A DNA stretch of 64,000 nt, from positions 1 through 64,000 of the forward strand of contig JAEERW010000010.1 in NCBI GenBank assembly GCA_016286055.1, written 5' to 3'. A program made the position numbers and the translations under genes. The first letter of the stretch is position 1, and each line of letters opens with the position of its first letter. Below are positions 54,753 through 63,201 of this stretch, piece by piece. The stretch comes from Bacteroidales bacterium (lineage in GTDB: Bacteria > Bacteroidota > Bacteroidia > Bacteroidales > UBA3824). The notes beneath the pieces are model-generated. The model was not told the origin of the DNA, did not search any database, and saw only the letters and a program-made list of their open reading frames with translations.

Positions 54753-55145
54753 TTATTCTACCTCGGATATTGGTATAATGTTGATATCCAAGCCGGTTTC
54801 GAGTATAAAATCTTCTACTTCTTCGAGTTCTTCTTCCGAATCATCGTAGTACCAGTTAACTTCAACCTCGCCGCCCTCTTTCTGGTATTTTTTGAGCATA
54901 TCAAGAATGTCAACAAGGCACTTTGAACTACTTGTATTAAAGTAACTAAGCCTGAAGTTGAATTTGAGAGGACCTTTCACCGTTTCGGTGTATTCTTTTA
55001 TCCACGCAAAAAGCGGAGTATAGAATTTGATGGTCTCCTCCAAATATGATTCGCCCTCAAGTTCGCAGATTCCTGTTTTGGAATCGAAGTTTACCGTGGG
55101 TACGAAGAATGCTTCGTGTACGCCTTTAATATGAATGTCGTTCAT
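54753..55145 (-). CDS. SiaC-like (DUF1987) phosphoprotein, copy 1
   Basis: 130 residues. Phospho-acceptor motif SYFNTSSSK with T71; VPTVNFDSKTGICELEGESYLEET in the N-terminal half. More acidic at the C-terminus (EEELEEVEDF) than the other two copies. It follows the first SiaB gene by 44 bases and precedes a 79-base gap with an internal promoter. Confidence 0.8.
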   Translation of the reverse strand: MNDIHIKGVHEAFFVPTVNFDSKTGICELEGESYLEETIKFYTPLFAWIKEYTETVKGPLKFNFRLSYFNTSSSKCLVDILDMLKKYQKEGGEVEVNWYYDDSEEELEEVEDFILETGLDINIIPISEVE

Positions 55146-55189
55146 TTTGTTTCTAAGTTTTTATTAACAATTTGTACGTTCATACAAAA

Positions 55190-55720
55190 CTATTTGTTTA
55201 TCTTAACACTGACTATATAAAAATAATTGTTGTCTTCGCATTTTACCACTCCATACTCAATCGGGTTGTCGGCGGTTAGTGCCACCTGAATAAGACCGAT
55301 GTTGCCGCCGCCCTTGTTGCTCGCCGGCATATTGCGTTGAAGCCTACGGTATTCGCGTAGTTTGTCGCGAGTCATGGAGTTGATGTTGTCGCATTTCTCA
55401 ATAACTGGGATAATGCTCTCCATTGTGGTTTTGTTTCCAGTAGAAAACTGGAAATAGTCGTCGTATTCTTTGATAAGCATTGTGCCTACGCCCATCGATT
55501 CGCCCGACGAGTTGGGCTCGCGCTCGAGACTATACTGAGATATGTTCTGAGCCAATTCCAAAAATATCTTGAATACTTTCTTGGTAACCTTGTCATTAGA
55601 TGTAAGCGTACCTTCTATACCCTGAGCCAAAATGGTGAGGATTTCAGAGTCGAACAATCCTGTGTATGAAATACACACATTGTCGGTGGCTCTTCTTTTA
55701 TTTGTAGTTACGCTTTCCAT
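55190..55720 (-). CDS. SiaB-like (DUF6272) protein kinase, copy 1
   Basis: 176 residues from the ATG at 55720 (an upstream in-frame ATG at 55759 would add 13 residues). N-box FLELAQN ending at N59, GVGTML strand, and G-box GGGNIGLIQVAL (137-148), closely matching copy 2. Basic N-terminal residues (NKRRA). First gene of the cluster on this strand; a TATTTTTG element about 175 bases upstream may be its promoter. Confidence 0.78.
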   Translation of the reverse strand: MESVTTNKRRATDNVCISYTGLFDSEILTILAQGIEGTLTSNDKVTKKVFKIFLELAQNISQYSLEREPNSSGESMGVGTMLIKEYDDYFQFSTGNKTTMESIIPVIEKCDNINSMTRDKLREYRRLQRNMPASNKGGGNIGLIQVALTADNPIEYGVVKCEDNNYFYIVSVKINK

Positions 55721-56154
55721 ATCTGTATTTATTTTTTTTCGTAATAAATCAATAATCAAACCAATTTTGATTCAGAGACTCCTTTTTTTAGCCTCAAAAT
55801 CATATTAAATAAAATATCTATTTGATTATCAGAATGTTAAATAGCATAAAAAAAATAATTTTTTATTACTAAACATAGTATCTAATAACATCTCAAAAAT
55901 ATTAAATATTTCTATATGTATGCAAATTTTTTTGTAATAAAATTAACGCAAAGTTTATTTTTTTTTGTAGGAAACGCAAAAAATGTTTGTAAGATGATTT
56001 ATTTATTTGATTATTAGATATTTACAAAATTATTACTTTATCCTCGACAACTATATATATTAATAAGGTGTGAACACGCGATAAAAAATGTTAAACTTAT
56101 CGGTTTTTATAAAAAAGAGAACTATATTTGCATCAAGATAAAGAAAAAAGAGAC
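55721..56154. other. 434-base AT-rich intergenic region
   Basis: Long, strongly AT-rich gap between the divergent SiaB and esterase genes. I can support two promoter boxes: TATTTTTG on minus (55901 to 55894), which would give the SiaB gene a leader of about 165 bases, and TATATTTG on plus (56123-56130). No frame, terminator or known RNA motif stands out; the long leader could hold a regulatory structure, but I see no clear hairpin. Confidence 0.5.
56123..56130 (+). promoter_or_regulatory. TATATTTG -10 element for the esterase-hydrolase-phosphatase unit
   Basis: TATATTTG 25 bases before the ATG at 56155; an in-frame TTG at 56128 lies inside it and is not a start. Confidence 0.55.
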
Positions 56155-56940
56155 ATGAAAAACATCATTTTTACATTGGCACTAATAACGGCTACGTGCG
56201 CATTATACGCTCAGCAGCCCGACGAGCAACTACGAAAGCACTTTGCAAAGTGCTATTTTACCGACACATGCAACACGGTGTTGCCTTACCGCTTGCTGTC
56301 ACCCTTAAATGTTGATTCCACCAAAAAGTATCCTGTGGTGCTGTTTCTTCATGGCGCGGGCGAACGCGGCAACGACAACGAAGCGCAACTCACCTATATG
56401 GATAAGATTTTCGGTAGCAATAGTTTCCGTCAGAAATATCCTTGCTACGTAATTCTACCACAGTGCGCCGAAAATTTCCGTTGGTGCGAAACCGACTGGA
56501 CTCTGCCCTCGCACACCATGCCCGACACTATTTCGGTGTATCTAAATGCCGCTAACCAATTGTTAGACAGTATTGTAAAGGCTGTTAACGCCGACACCTC
56601 ACGACTATATATCACAGGCATGTCGATGGGCGGATTTGGCACTTGGGATTTGATTTCGCGATATCCTAATAAGTTTGCTGCAGCAGTGCCTATTTGCGGA
56701 GGTGCCGACCTCAATATGGCGTGCATTCTAAAAGATATGCCTATAAAAACATATCACGGCTCGGTAGATAAACTCGTAAAAGTAACCCGCACACGCAACA
56801 TGACCATTGCTATACACAAATGCGGAGGCAACAAAATAGACTACACAGAACTCACAGGCAAGGGACATCTTATTTGGAATCAAGTATATAACATGCCTTC
56901 AACATTTCAATGGATGTTTGCCCAAAAGAAAAATAAATAA
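56155..56940 (+). CDS. Secreted alpha/beta-hydrolase esterase
   Basis: 261 residues with signal peptide (about 1-18, LYA-Q). Catalytic triad visible: S157 in GMSMGG, Asp in HGSVDKLV, His in GKGHLIW. The oxyanion segment FLHGAGERGND is typical of the PHB-depolymerase/feruloyl-esterase-like group. Substrate unknown. First of three plus-strand genes with tiny gaps (2 and 28 bases) ending in the SpoIIE-type phosphatase. Confidence 0.85.
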   Translation: MKNIIFTLALITATCALYAQQPDEQLRKHFAKCYFTDTCNTVLPYRLLSPLNVDSTKKYPVVLFLHGAGERGNDNEAQLTYMDKIFGSNSFRQKYPCYVILPQCAENFRWCETDWTLPSHTMPDTISVYLNAANQLLDSIVKAVNADTSRLYITGMSMGGFGTWDLISRYPNKFAAAVPICGGADLNMACILKDMPIKTYHGSVDKLVKVTRTRNMTIAIHKCGGNKIDYTELTGKGHLIWNQVYNMPSTFQWMFAQKKNK

Positions 56941-56942
56941 CC

Positions 56943-57713
56943 ATGAAACCTCTTTGGAAATTTATAGGAATTTTAGCCGCAACTACCGCAATATTAGCGG
57001 CTTATTCGTTTAGTGGCACTCGCGCCCAGATTGCAGGAGCCGAAATTAAACCTTCGGACATGAAAACATTTATGTGCGGCGACACTACTCCTGTATACGC
57101 CACAGAAATGTACACTTCGGAATACACACCGCAAACAGGCATCGACAGCACGTCGCAGACCATTCTGCTTATTGGCGACAGTATGTTGGAACAATTTCGC
57201 TGGCGTCTGCGTGATTATTGCGCCGAAAACGGACATCAGATGCAATCGGTAATTTGGTATAGTTCGCAAAGCGAATGGTATGGCAAAACCGACACGCTCA
57301 AATACTTTATCAACAAGTTTAAACCCACATACGTGATATTGATTCTCGGTGCCAACGAACTTTTTGTGCGCGACATCATAACCAAACGCACTCCGTATGT
57401 AAAACACATTATAGAACAGATAGATACAATTCCGTTTATATGGGTGGGACCGCCCAACTGGAAAGAAGACACAGGCATCAACGAAATGATAGTTTCAAAC
57501 GTTGGTAGTCGTCAATACTATCCGTCTAAAAACTTGAAATACAAGCGATATGCCGACGGTGCACATCCAAAACCAGAATCCGCCTCTATGTGGTGCGATT
57601 CGGTGGCAAAATTCATAATGGAAAAAAGCCGCCACCCTATTTTGTTGAATCCTCCTACAAAAAAATATACAGGCTCGCCTAATTCTACTATTTTGCAACC
57701 GTGGAAACAATAA
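56943..57713 (+). CDS. Membrane-anchored SGNH/GDSL hydrolase
   Basis: 256 residues. N-terminal membrane helix or signal (about 6-25). SGNH blocks: LLIGDSMLEQ (Ser), LILGANE (block III-like) and DGAHP (Asp-His pair). Members of this SGNH group are often O-acetyl esterases or transferases acting on polysaccharides. It follows the esterase by two bases, so the two may act on one acylated glycan (inference). Confidence 0.8.
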   Translation: MKPLWKFIGILAATTAILAAYSFSGTRAQIAGAEIKPSDMKTFMCGDTTPVYATEMYTSEYTPQTGIDSTSQTILLIGDSMLEQFRWRLRDYCAENGHQMQSVIWYSSQSEWYGKTDTLKYFINKFKPTYVILILGANELFVRDIITKRTPYVKHIIEQIDTIPFIWVGPPNWKEDTGINEMIVSNVGSRQYYPSKNLKYKRYADGAHPKPESASMWCDSVAKFIMEKSRHPILLNPPTKKYTGSPNSTILQPWKQ

Positions 57714-57741
57714 AATTTGTAAATTATTAACACACAACAAC

Positions 57742-59214
57742 ATGCCAGATATTAACACTATCCAACCATATCTTTTAAGCCCCAATATTGGGATTATTGT
57801 AGATATTGTGGCATTAGTGGTTATTGTTGTGCTAGTTATAAAAATAATCCGCGACTACCGAATCATTAAAGCCAGCCATATTTTTTCTGAACTTTCGCAA
57901 TCGGCCGAAATTCCTATATTCATCATCGACGACTTACATCACTTATATTGGACCAACGCCGAACAAGTATCGTATCTCACCAATATCAACCACAATAGGG
58001 CTCTCGCATTATTTTTTGCCGATGCCACAGCAGTAGGCAAACTCAACGAGTGCTTTGCAACTGGCATTTCACAGCATATCGAAAAGTCTTTCAAAATTGG
58101 TGACAAAACATTTTGGTTTCTCATCACGCTGGCAAAACTAAAATCTAAAAACCTTGTTTCAGGATTCTTGTCGGATATTACCGAACAAAAATCAGCCTCG
58201 CAAAAGATAGAAAACCTGCAACGCGAAATGCAAATGCAAAACGAAATGCTGTCGATAATAACAGCACAGCTCGAAGTGCAGCAGGCGGCTATGAAAGAGC
58301 AAAACGAAGTGCTCACCCGACAGCACCAAACCCTCGAAATGCAAGCACGTATGCTCAAAACCAACAACGAGGAACTGGAACTGCGCAACAAACTGATTAC
58401 CAAAAAGAACAATTATATCACCGACAGCATACGGTATGCACAAACCATTCAGGAGGCTCTTTTGCCAAGCGACAAGCAGATGCGAGGATTCTTCGACAAC
58501 TTTGTAATTTACCGTCCCAAGGATATTGTATCGGGAGATTTCTACTGGTTTGCTGTTACCGATAATTATATTTTCACAGTTATGGGCGACTGTACAGGGC
58601 ATGGTGTGCCGGGTGCATTTATGAGCATGATAGGCGTAAGACTGCTCGGTGAACTGATAACCGAAAACAAGATAGACCGCCCTTCGGTAATTCTCGAAGC
58701 CATGAACGACAAGATTGTGGCTGCGCTCAAACAAGACACCACCGAAAACACCGACGGAATGGATATTGCCATTTGCCGTTTTAAACGAGTATTTGATGGC
58801 GACCACGACTACGAACTTAAATTCGCAGGAGCAAAACAGCCAGTGTACCTACTACGACAAGGCAGCACCGAAGTGGAGTCGATTCCTTCCGACCGTAGAG
58901 GCATTGGAGGGCAAGCGGCTTATTCGGATGTATTCTTCTTTGAGGATTACGACTATAATCTCAATATCGGCGACCGCATCTACTTGTCGACCGACGGAAT
59001 CAAAGACCAGAACAACCTTATGCGTAAACGCTTTGGAACCAACCGTTTAAAGATGATTCTCCAATATACCTCCACAGAAAAAATCACCGACCAAAAACGC
59101 TTTATCGAAGAGGTACTCAACCATTGGCAAGGACTTGAAGAACAACGCGACGACATTTCGTTATGGGGAATAGAACTTGGAGATAAAATTCTTTTGCCAG
59201 AAAGTACGCTATGA
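57742..59214 (+). CDS. Membrane SpoIIE-type PP2C phosphatase (SiaA-like)
   Basis: 490 residues. One membrane helix (about 17-35), a PAS-like sensor segment (about 50-145), a long coiled coil (about 148-225, rich in Gln/Met/Glu) and a SpoIIE/PP2C domain (about 240-485). Metal and substrate motifs: PKDIVSGDFYW, MGDCTGHGVPGAFMSMI and LSTDGIKDQ. In the Sia system such a phosphatase removes phosphate from SiaC. Its place 2 kb from three SiaC genes, reading away from them, makes it the likely phosphatase of the switch. The DUF of the sensor ligand is unknown. Confidence 0.85.
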   Translation: MPDINTIQPYLLSPNIGIIVDIVALVVIVVLVIKIIRDYRIIKASHIFSELSQSAEIPIFIIDDLHHLYWTNAEQVSYLTNINHNRALALFFADATAVGKLNECFATGISQHIEKSFKIGDKTFWFLITLAKLKSKNLVSGFLSDITEQKSASQKIENLQREMQMQNEMLSIITAQLEVQQAAMKEQNEVLTRQHQTLEMQARMLKTNNEELELRNKLITKKNNYITDSIRYAQTIQEALLPSDKQMRGFFDNFVIYRPKDIVSGDFYWFAVTDNYIFTVMGDCTGHGVPGAFMSMIGVRLLGELITENKIDRPSVILEAMNDKIVAALKQDTTENTDGMDIAICRFKRVFDGDHDYELKFAGAKQPVYLLRQGSTEVESIPSDRRGIGGQAAYSDVFFFEDYDYNLNIGDRIYLSTDGIKDQNNLMRKRFGTNRLKMILQYTSTEKITDQKRFIEEVLNHWQGLEEQRDDISLWGIELGDKILLPESTL

Positions 59215-59234
59215 ATTTGAAAATTGATAATTAA

Positions 59235-60476
59235 TTATCTGAAATTAACCACCTTAGCAGGTTCCATCTTGCTAATAGCCATACTCGGTAAAACCAACAT
59301 AATGCTCATTACCAACAGTGTTCCAAAATCAATGGCTATGAAATACCAAAACTGAAATTCCGCTGGCACATGGTCGACATAATACGACTGAGGGTCAAGC
59401 CCAACAAGATGAAAACACTGTTCTAGAAGAATCAAAACAGCCGCCACTATGTTGCCAATAATAACACCTTTGCCTGTAATATACATCGATTGAATAATAA
59501 AAATCTTGCGTATCAGCCAGTTGCAACTTCCAACAGCCTTCATTATACCTATCATAGCGGCTCGCTCAAAAATAATAATAAGCATGGCGGTTGACATATT
59601 AACAAAAGCCACAAAAAACATAATGCCCAATATCACATACACGTTCATCTCTGTAAGTGTAATCCAATCAAATAGTTGACGATTATTTTCTTTAACATTT
59701 GTAACTCTGAGCATACTACCGTCTTCGGCTATCTGATATCCGGCATACTCCTGCACAAGAGCGGTCATCTCATCGAGTTTTGCAAAATCGTCGATCATCA
59801 CCTCAAAACCAGAAATCTGATTATCATTCCATGAATTAAGTTTCTGAATGTCTGACATATCGCTAAAACAAAACATCTTGTCGTACTCTTCAAGTCCAGT
59901 TTGGTAGATGCCCGAAACTGTATACTTGCGCATCCTTGGAGGGTCTTGCACAAAATAGGCTACCAACTTGCTTCCCACCGAAAGATTAAGAAGGTCGGCC
60001 ATACGTTTTGAAATAAGCATAGCATCCGATTTATCACCGTCAACAATTTTGGGAACAGAACCTTCTACCAGGTTGTCTTCAAAAAAACCAAAATCATACT
60101 CCTGTCCAACTCCCTTGATAACAACCCCGAGAATATCGGCACCCGATTTCAAAATAGCGGGTTTCATCACATAACGCTGAATATGTTTGATACCGTCCTC
60201 GTTTTCAATAGCAGGATAAAAATCTTGATGAGAACTTATGGGCATAGTTTCATAATTGCCGCCAGATTCGCGATTTACAATATTTACACACGAACCAAAA
60301 CCCACCACCTTGTCCATAATTTCGTCTTTGAAACCGATAATTACCGACATCGAAACTATCATCACAGCCACACTGATGGCAACTGCGGCAACGGCAATCT
60401 TCACCACAGTAGACGAAACGCCTTTATTATATGTCTTGCCCGATATTCTGCGGGCTATAAACCATTCTAATTTCAA
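59235..60476 (-). CDS. LolC/E-like ABC transporter permease (FtsX-type), TTG start
   Basis: About 414 residues. Opening KLEWFIARRISGKTYNKGVSST is typical of LolC/E-type lipoprotein-releasing permeases; four membrane helices (about 27-50 and three between about 275 and 400) surround a periplasmic MacB-like domain. I place the start at TTG 60476: the ATG at 60518 lies upstream of the TAACTTTG promoter element and cannot be in the transcript. No ATPase gene adjoins it, so LolD must be elsewhere. Converges on the phosphatase gene across a GATAATTAATTATC palindrome. Confidence 0.83.
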   Translation of the reverse strand: MKLEWFIARRISGKTYNKGVSSTVVKIAVAAVAISVAVMIVSMSVIIGFKDEIMDKVVGFGSCVNIVNRESGGNYETMPISSHQDFYPAIENEDGIKHIQRYVMKPAILKSGADILGVVIKGVGQEYDFGFFEDNLVEGSVPKIVDGDKSDAMLISKRMADLLNLSVGSKLVAYFVQDPPRMRKYTVSGIYQTGLEEYDKMFCFSDMSDIQKLNSWNDNQISGFEVMIDDFAKLDEMTALVQEYAGYQIAEDGSMLRVTNVKENNRQLFDWITLTEMNVYVILGIMFFVAFVNMSTAMLIIIFERAAMIGIMKAVGSCNWLIRKIFIIQSMYITGKGVIIGNIVAAVLILLEQCFHLVGLDPQSYYVDHVPAEFQFWYFIAIDFGTLLVMSIMLVLPSMAISKMEPAKVVNFR

Positions 60477-60499
60477 ATCTATTGCACTTTTTTTCGCGA

Positions 60500-60566
60500 C
60501 AAAGTTAAACAAAAGCAAATATTATCTCAAAAAAATGCGCAGTTTATCTAAATTTTAATACATTTG
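60500..60566. promoter_or_regulatory. Divergent promoters of the LolC-like and MlaD genes
   Basis: TAACTTTG on minus (60507 to 60500) for the permease, and TACATTTG on plus (60559-60566), 21 bases before the MlaD ATG. Confidence 0.55.
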
Positions 60567-60586
60567 CAAACTAATTAACGCAAAAA

Positions 60587-61555
60587 ATGGAAAAAAGAAC
60601 ACTCATAAAGATTGGCATTGTGGCAGTAATATCGCTCACACTGCTTGTTTGGGGATTGAGTTTTCTCAAAGGAGAAAACCTCTTCTCCACCGAAAACGAA
60701 TACATAGCCATTTACGACAAAATCGACGGTCTGCAAGAGTCAAATCCTGTAACCCTCAGCGGTTTCAAAATCGGAAAGGTAACCTCAATAGACTTTGCCG
60801 GTGACGACAAGATGAGCATTGCCGTTAAATTGCACATTATCAACGATTTCAACATTCCCAAAGGCACAACTGCCAAAATTGTGAATATGGACATCATGGG
60901 TACAAAGGGCATAGAAATCATCTGTCCAAAGTCTTACGATGGCTATCACGAAAACGGCGACACCCTCAAAGCCTCGCGCGAAGGCGGAATACTTGACCAG
61001 ATGTTGGAATTGGTGCTGCCAATGAAAGACGACCTTGTAGGATTTTTATCCGCTTCTGACTCTGTGATGCACTCGCTCAACGTACTTCTCAACGAAAACA
61101 ACAGAGAAAACATAAGCGCAAGTCTCGGCAACCTCCGTGTGCTAACATCGCACCTGAGCCAAAACTCAAACCGTATCGACAGCATTATGCGCAACCTCAC
61201 CAAGGCAAGCAACAGCCTCGGACAAAACAGCGGCAACATAGATCGAGCCATCAACAATTTTGCTACACTCAGCGACACGCTTGCGCAATTAAATCTTAAT
61301 CAAGCAATTGTAAACGCACAACAATCGCTCGAACAATTAAACGTTTTGCTCAATTCAATCAACAACGGCAACGGAAGCATTTCTAAGATTATCAAAAGCG
61401 ACAGCATCTACAATAGTCTTGAACGTGCTAGCGCCCAACTCGACATCATATTAAACGAATTTGAAAAGAACCCCAAAAAATATATCAACTTATCTGTTTT
61501 CGGCGGCAAAGACAAATCGCAGAAAAAGAACAAAAAGAACCAACAGCAGCAATGA
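60587..61555 (+). CDS. MlaD/MCE-domain lipid transport protein
   Basis: 322 residues: membrane anchor (about 6-25), MCE domain (about 37-115: YDKIDGLQESNPVTLSGFKIGKV, GTKGIEI), then a long helical tail with Asn/Ser-rich heptads (about 150-300) that can trimerise or hexamerise. Lys/Gln-rich C-terminus. Known role: moving phospholipids between the two membranes. ATGA overlap with the following cinA-type gene. No MlaE/F genes in view. Confidence 0.9.
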   Translation: MEKRTLIKIGIVAVISLTLLVWGLSFLKGENLFSTENEYIAIYDKIDGLQESNPVTLSGFKIGKVTSIDFAGDDKMSIAVKLHIINDFNIPKGTTAKIVNMDIMGTKGIEIICPKSYDGYHENGDTLKASREGGILDQMLELVLPMKDDLVGFLSASDSVMHSLNVLLNENNRENISASLGNLRVLTSHLSQNSNRIDSIMRNLTKASNSLGQNSGNIDRAINNFATLSDTLAQLNLNQAIVNAQQSLEQLNVLLNSINNGNGSISKIIKSDSIYNSLERASAQLDIILNEFEKNPKKYINLSVFGGKDKSQKKNKKNQQQQ

Positions 61556-62040
61556 CACCTCCCAACCAAGCCGAAATATTAATTGACCTACTAAGAAATC
61601 ACAATGCAACATTCTGTACAGCAGAGAGTTGTACAGGAGGCAACATTTCGGCTGTGCTTACCCGCATACCCGGTTGTAGCGATGTGTTCAAAGGGGCGGC
61701 TGTTACATATTGCAACGAAGCCAAGCAGAATATACTCGGAGTGTCGCCGCTAACATTAGAAACCTACACCGCAGTAAGCCTTGAAACTGTAAAAGAGATG
61801 GCAGAAGGCGCACTAAATCTATACAACACCGACTATGCGGCATCGGTGTCGGGATGTGCTGGACCTGGTGGAGGAACACCAGATATTCCCGTGGGCACTA
61901 TCTGTTTTGGATTTGCTGCCAAAGGCAAAGAGACGATAGTACAAAAAATTATCTTCAAAGGTAGCCGTATCGACAACATCAACCAAGCCACTGCGCATGT
62001 GATTGATACAATGATAAATATTATTGGTTCAAAGGCTTAG
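61552..62040 (+). CDS. CinA-C / PncC nicotinamide-nucleotide amidase
   Basis: 162 residues, single CinA C-terminal domain. TAESCTGGNISA, GAAVTYCNEAKQNILGV and SVSGCAGPGGGTPDIPVGTI are diagnostic. Deamidates NMN in the pyridine nucleotide cycle. Coupled by four bases to the MCE gene; its last 20 bases overlap the convergent ATP-grasp gene. Confidence 0.92.
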   Translation: MTPPNQAEILIDLLRNHNATFCTAESCTGGNISAVLTRIPGCSDVFKGAAVTYCNEAKQNILGVSPLTLETYTAVSLETVKEMAEGALNLYNTDYAASVSGCAGPGGGTPDIPVGTICFGFAAKGKETIVQKIIFKGSRIDNINQATAHVIDTMINIIGSKA

Positions 62041-63199
62041 CCAAGATACCAGCGGCAAATCGCTGAGCATTAGAAGGAGTCATCCTCAAAAAACCTGACA
62101 CAAGTTTACCATCATCAAAAACAGGTTTTTGTTGTGCAAACTGCTCTATATCAGTATCTTGCAACACATAAAAATCGGCAATCGAATTATCAGCCACAAG
62201 GTGCGACACATCCATTGCAAGGCGTCCCATACTGTAACGGCAGTTAACCTCCACACATGGATTAATCTTCAATCCGCCTTCGTTTTCGGAATATACCATA
62301 CAATCGATACCCAAAGGACCATTGTAAATATCGCAATATGGCGAATGGGCAAGGCACCTTTTCAAGATGTTGACAAAATTTTCGGCAACAGAGAGATCAA
62401 AAAACTCTACTTCATCGTATTTTTTAACCTTACTACAACGATAAAAACCGCTTTCGGTAGTTTCAAAACGTGAAAAACCACGGAACACAGGCTTATGACC
62501 CACAATATCAAAATGTGCCGAAAAATCACGCACCTTGTTAAACAGAGGTTCGCATGCCACGCCACCCTGCGATTTAATAACAAAGTTGGTCCATTGCAAA
62601 ATATTACTGCTTAGATCGTTGCGACGGAATATTCTAACACCGCGACCACTGCTGCCATAGAGCGCCTTAAAAACTACACCACCAAATCGGTTTGTGGCAT
62701 AGTTAAAATATTCGATAGCACGTTTAGCATCATTTGTTACAAAAGGGGCTTGTTGCTCAGTGGGAAAGATATCTAAATGATTGCTTTTTTCAACAAACAA
62801 GCGAAACAATTCAGTAGATGTTTTGCGGTTGAAAAGCATTTTTTGCGAAGGCTTAAAACCAAATCCATAATTCGCTGGGAACATAGATTTAAACCTTTCG
62901 GCAATGTGCCAAGCACGAGGAGAGTGTCCCCAAGGCTCAAAACCATCAAAACTTACATCTGACAAAGGAAGTCGGCTATCAGATTTGATGAAACATACGT
63001 TATAATAATTTCTCCAAAACGAAATAAAATCCTCGTTAGGAATCTGATTCACAATTATATAATCACCGTTATTGCTAAAAAACATAGGCAACACCGACAA
63101 ATCGTCTTCGATCATAGCGGGATTTTTGGGCAATTGGAAGAAAGGCGAACCATTAGCCACCTCCAACTCACATCCCGGGTTAAACAATCGAAGTTTCAT
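62021..63199 (-). CDS. ATP-grasp-like protein, unknown substrate
   Basis: 392 residues. VVFKALYGSSGRGVRIF forms the ATP-grasp glycine-rich loop, and GPLGIDCMVYSENEGGLKINPCVEVNCRYSMG is the metal/ADP end with Asp, Glu and Asn ligands. The opening RLFNPGCELEVANG is a pattern I associate with an uncharacterised Bacteroidetes family. Substrates (two components joined by an amide or ester) cannot be read. Starts two bases after the LptD gene ends, so it shares its transcript. Confidence 0.78.
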   Translation of the reverse strand: MKLRLFNPGCELEVANGSPFFQLPKNPAMIEDDLSVLPMFFSNNGDYIIVNQIPNEDFISFWRNYYNVCFIKSDSRLPLSDVSFDGFEPWGHSPRAWHIAERFKSMFPANYGFGFKPSQKMLFNRKTSTELFRLFVEKSNHLDIFPTEQQAPFVTNDAKRAIEYFNYATNRFGGVVFKALYGSSGRGVRIFRRNDLSSNILQWTNFVIKSQGGVACEPLFNKVRDFSAHFDIVGHKPVFRGFSRFETTESGFYRCSKVKKYDEVEFFDLSVAENFVNILKRCLAHSPYCDIYNGPLGIDCMVYSENEGGLKINPCVEVNCRYSMGRLAMDVSHLVADNSIADFYVLQDTDIEQFAQQKPVFDDGKLVSGFLRMTPSNAQRFAAGILAKPLNQ

Positions 63200-63201
63200 A
63201 A

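Noticed and set aside
53258-55720. Anti-sigma/anti-anti-sigma (SpoIIAA/AB) cassette
   Set aside because: The small proteins carry the FNTSSS motif of DUF1987, not the STAS acceptor pattern, and no sigma factor is adjacent.
59226-59239. GATAATTAATTATC palindrome between convergent genes
   Set aside because: Pure AT-type palindrome, short, overlaps the permease stop; may be chance in AT-rich DNA.
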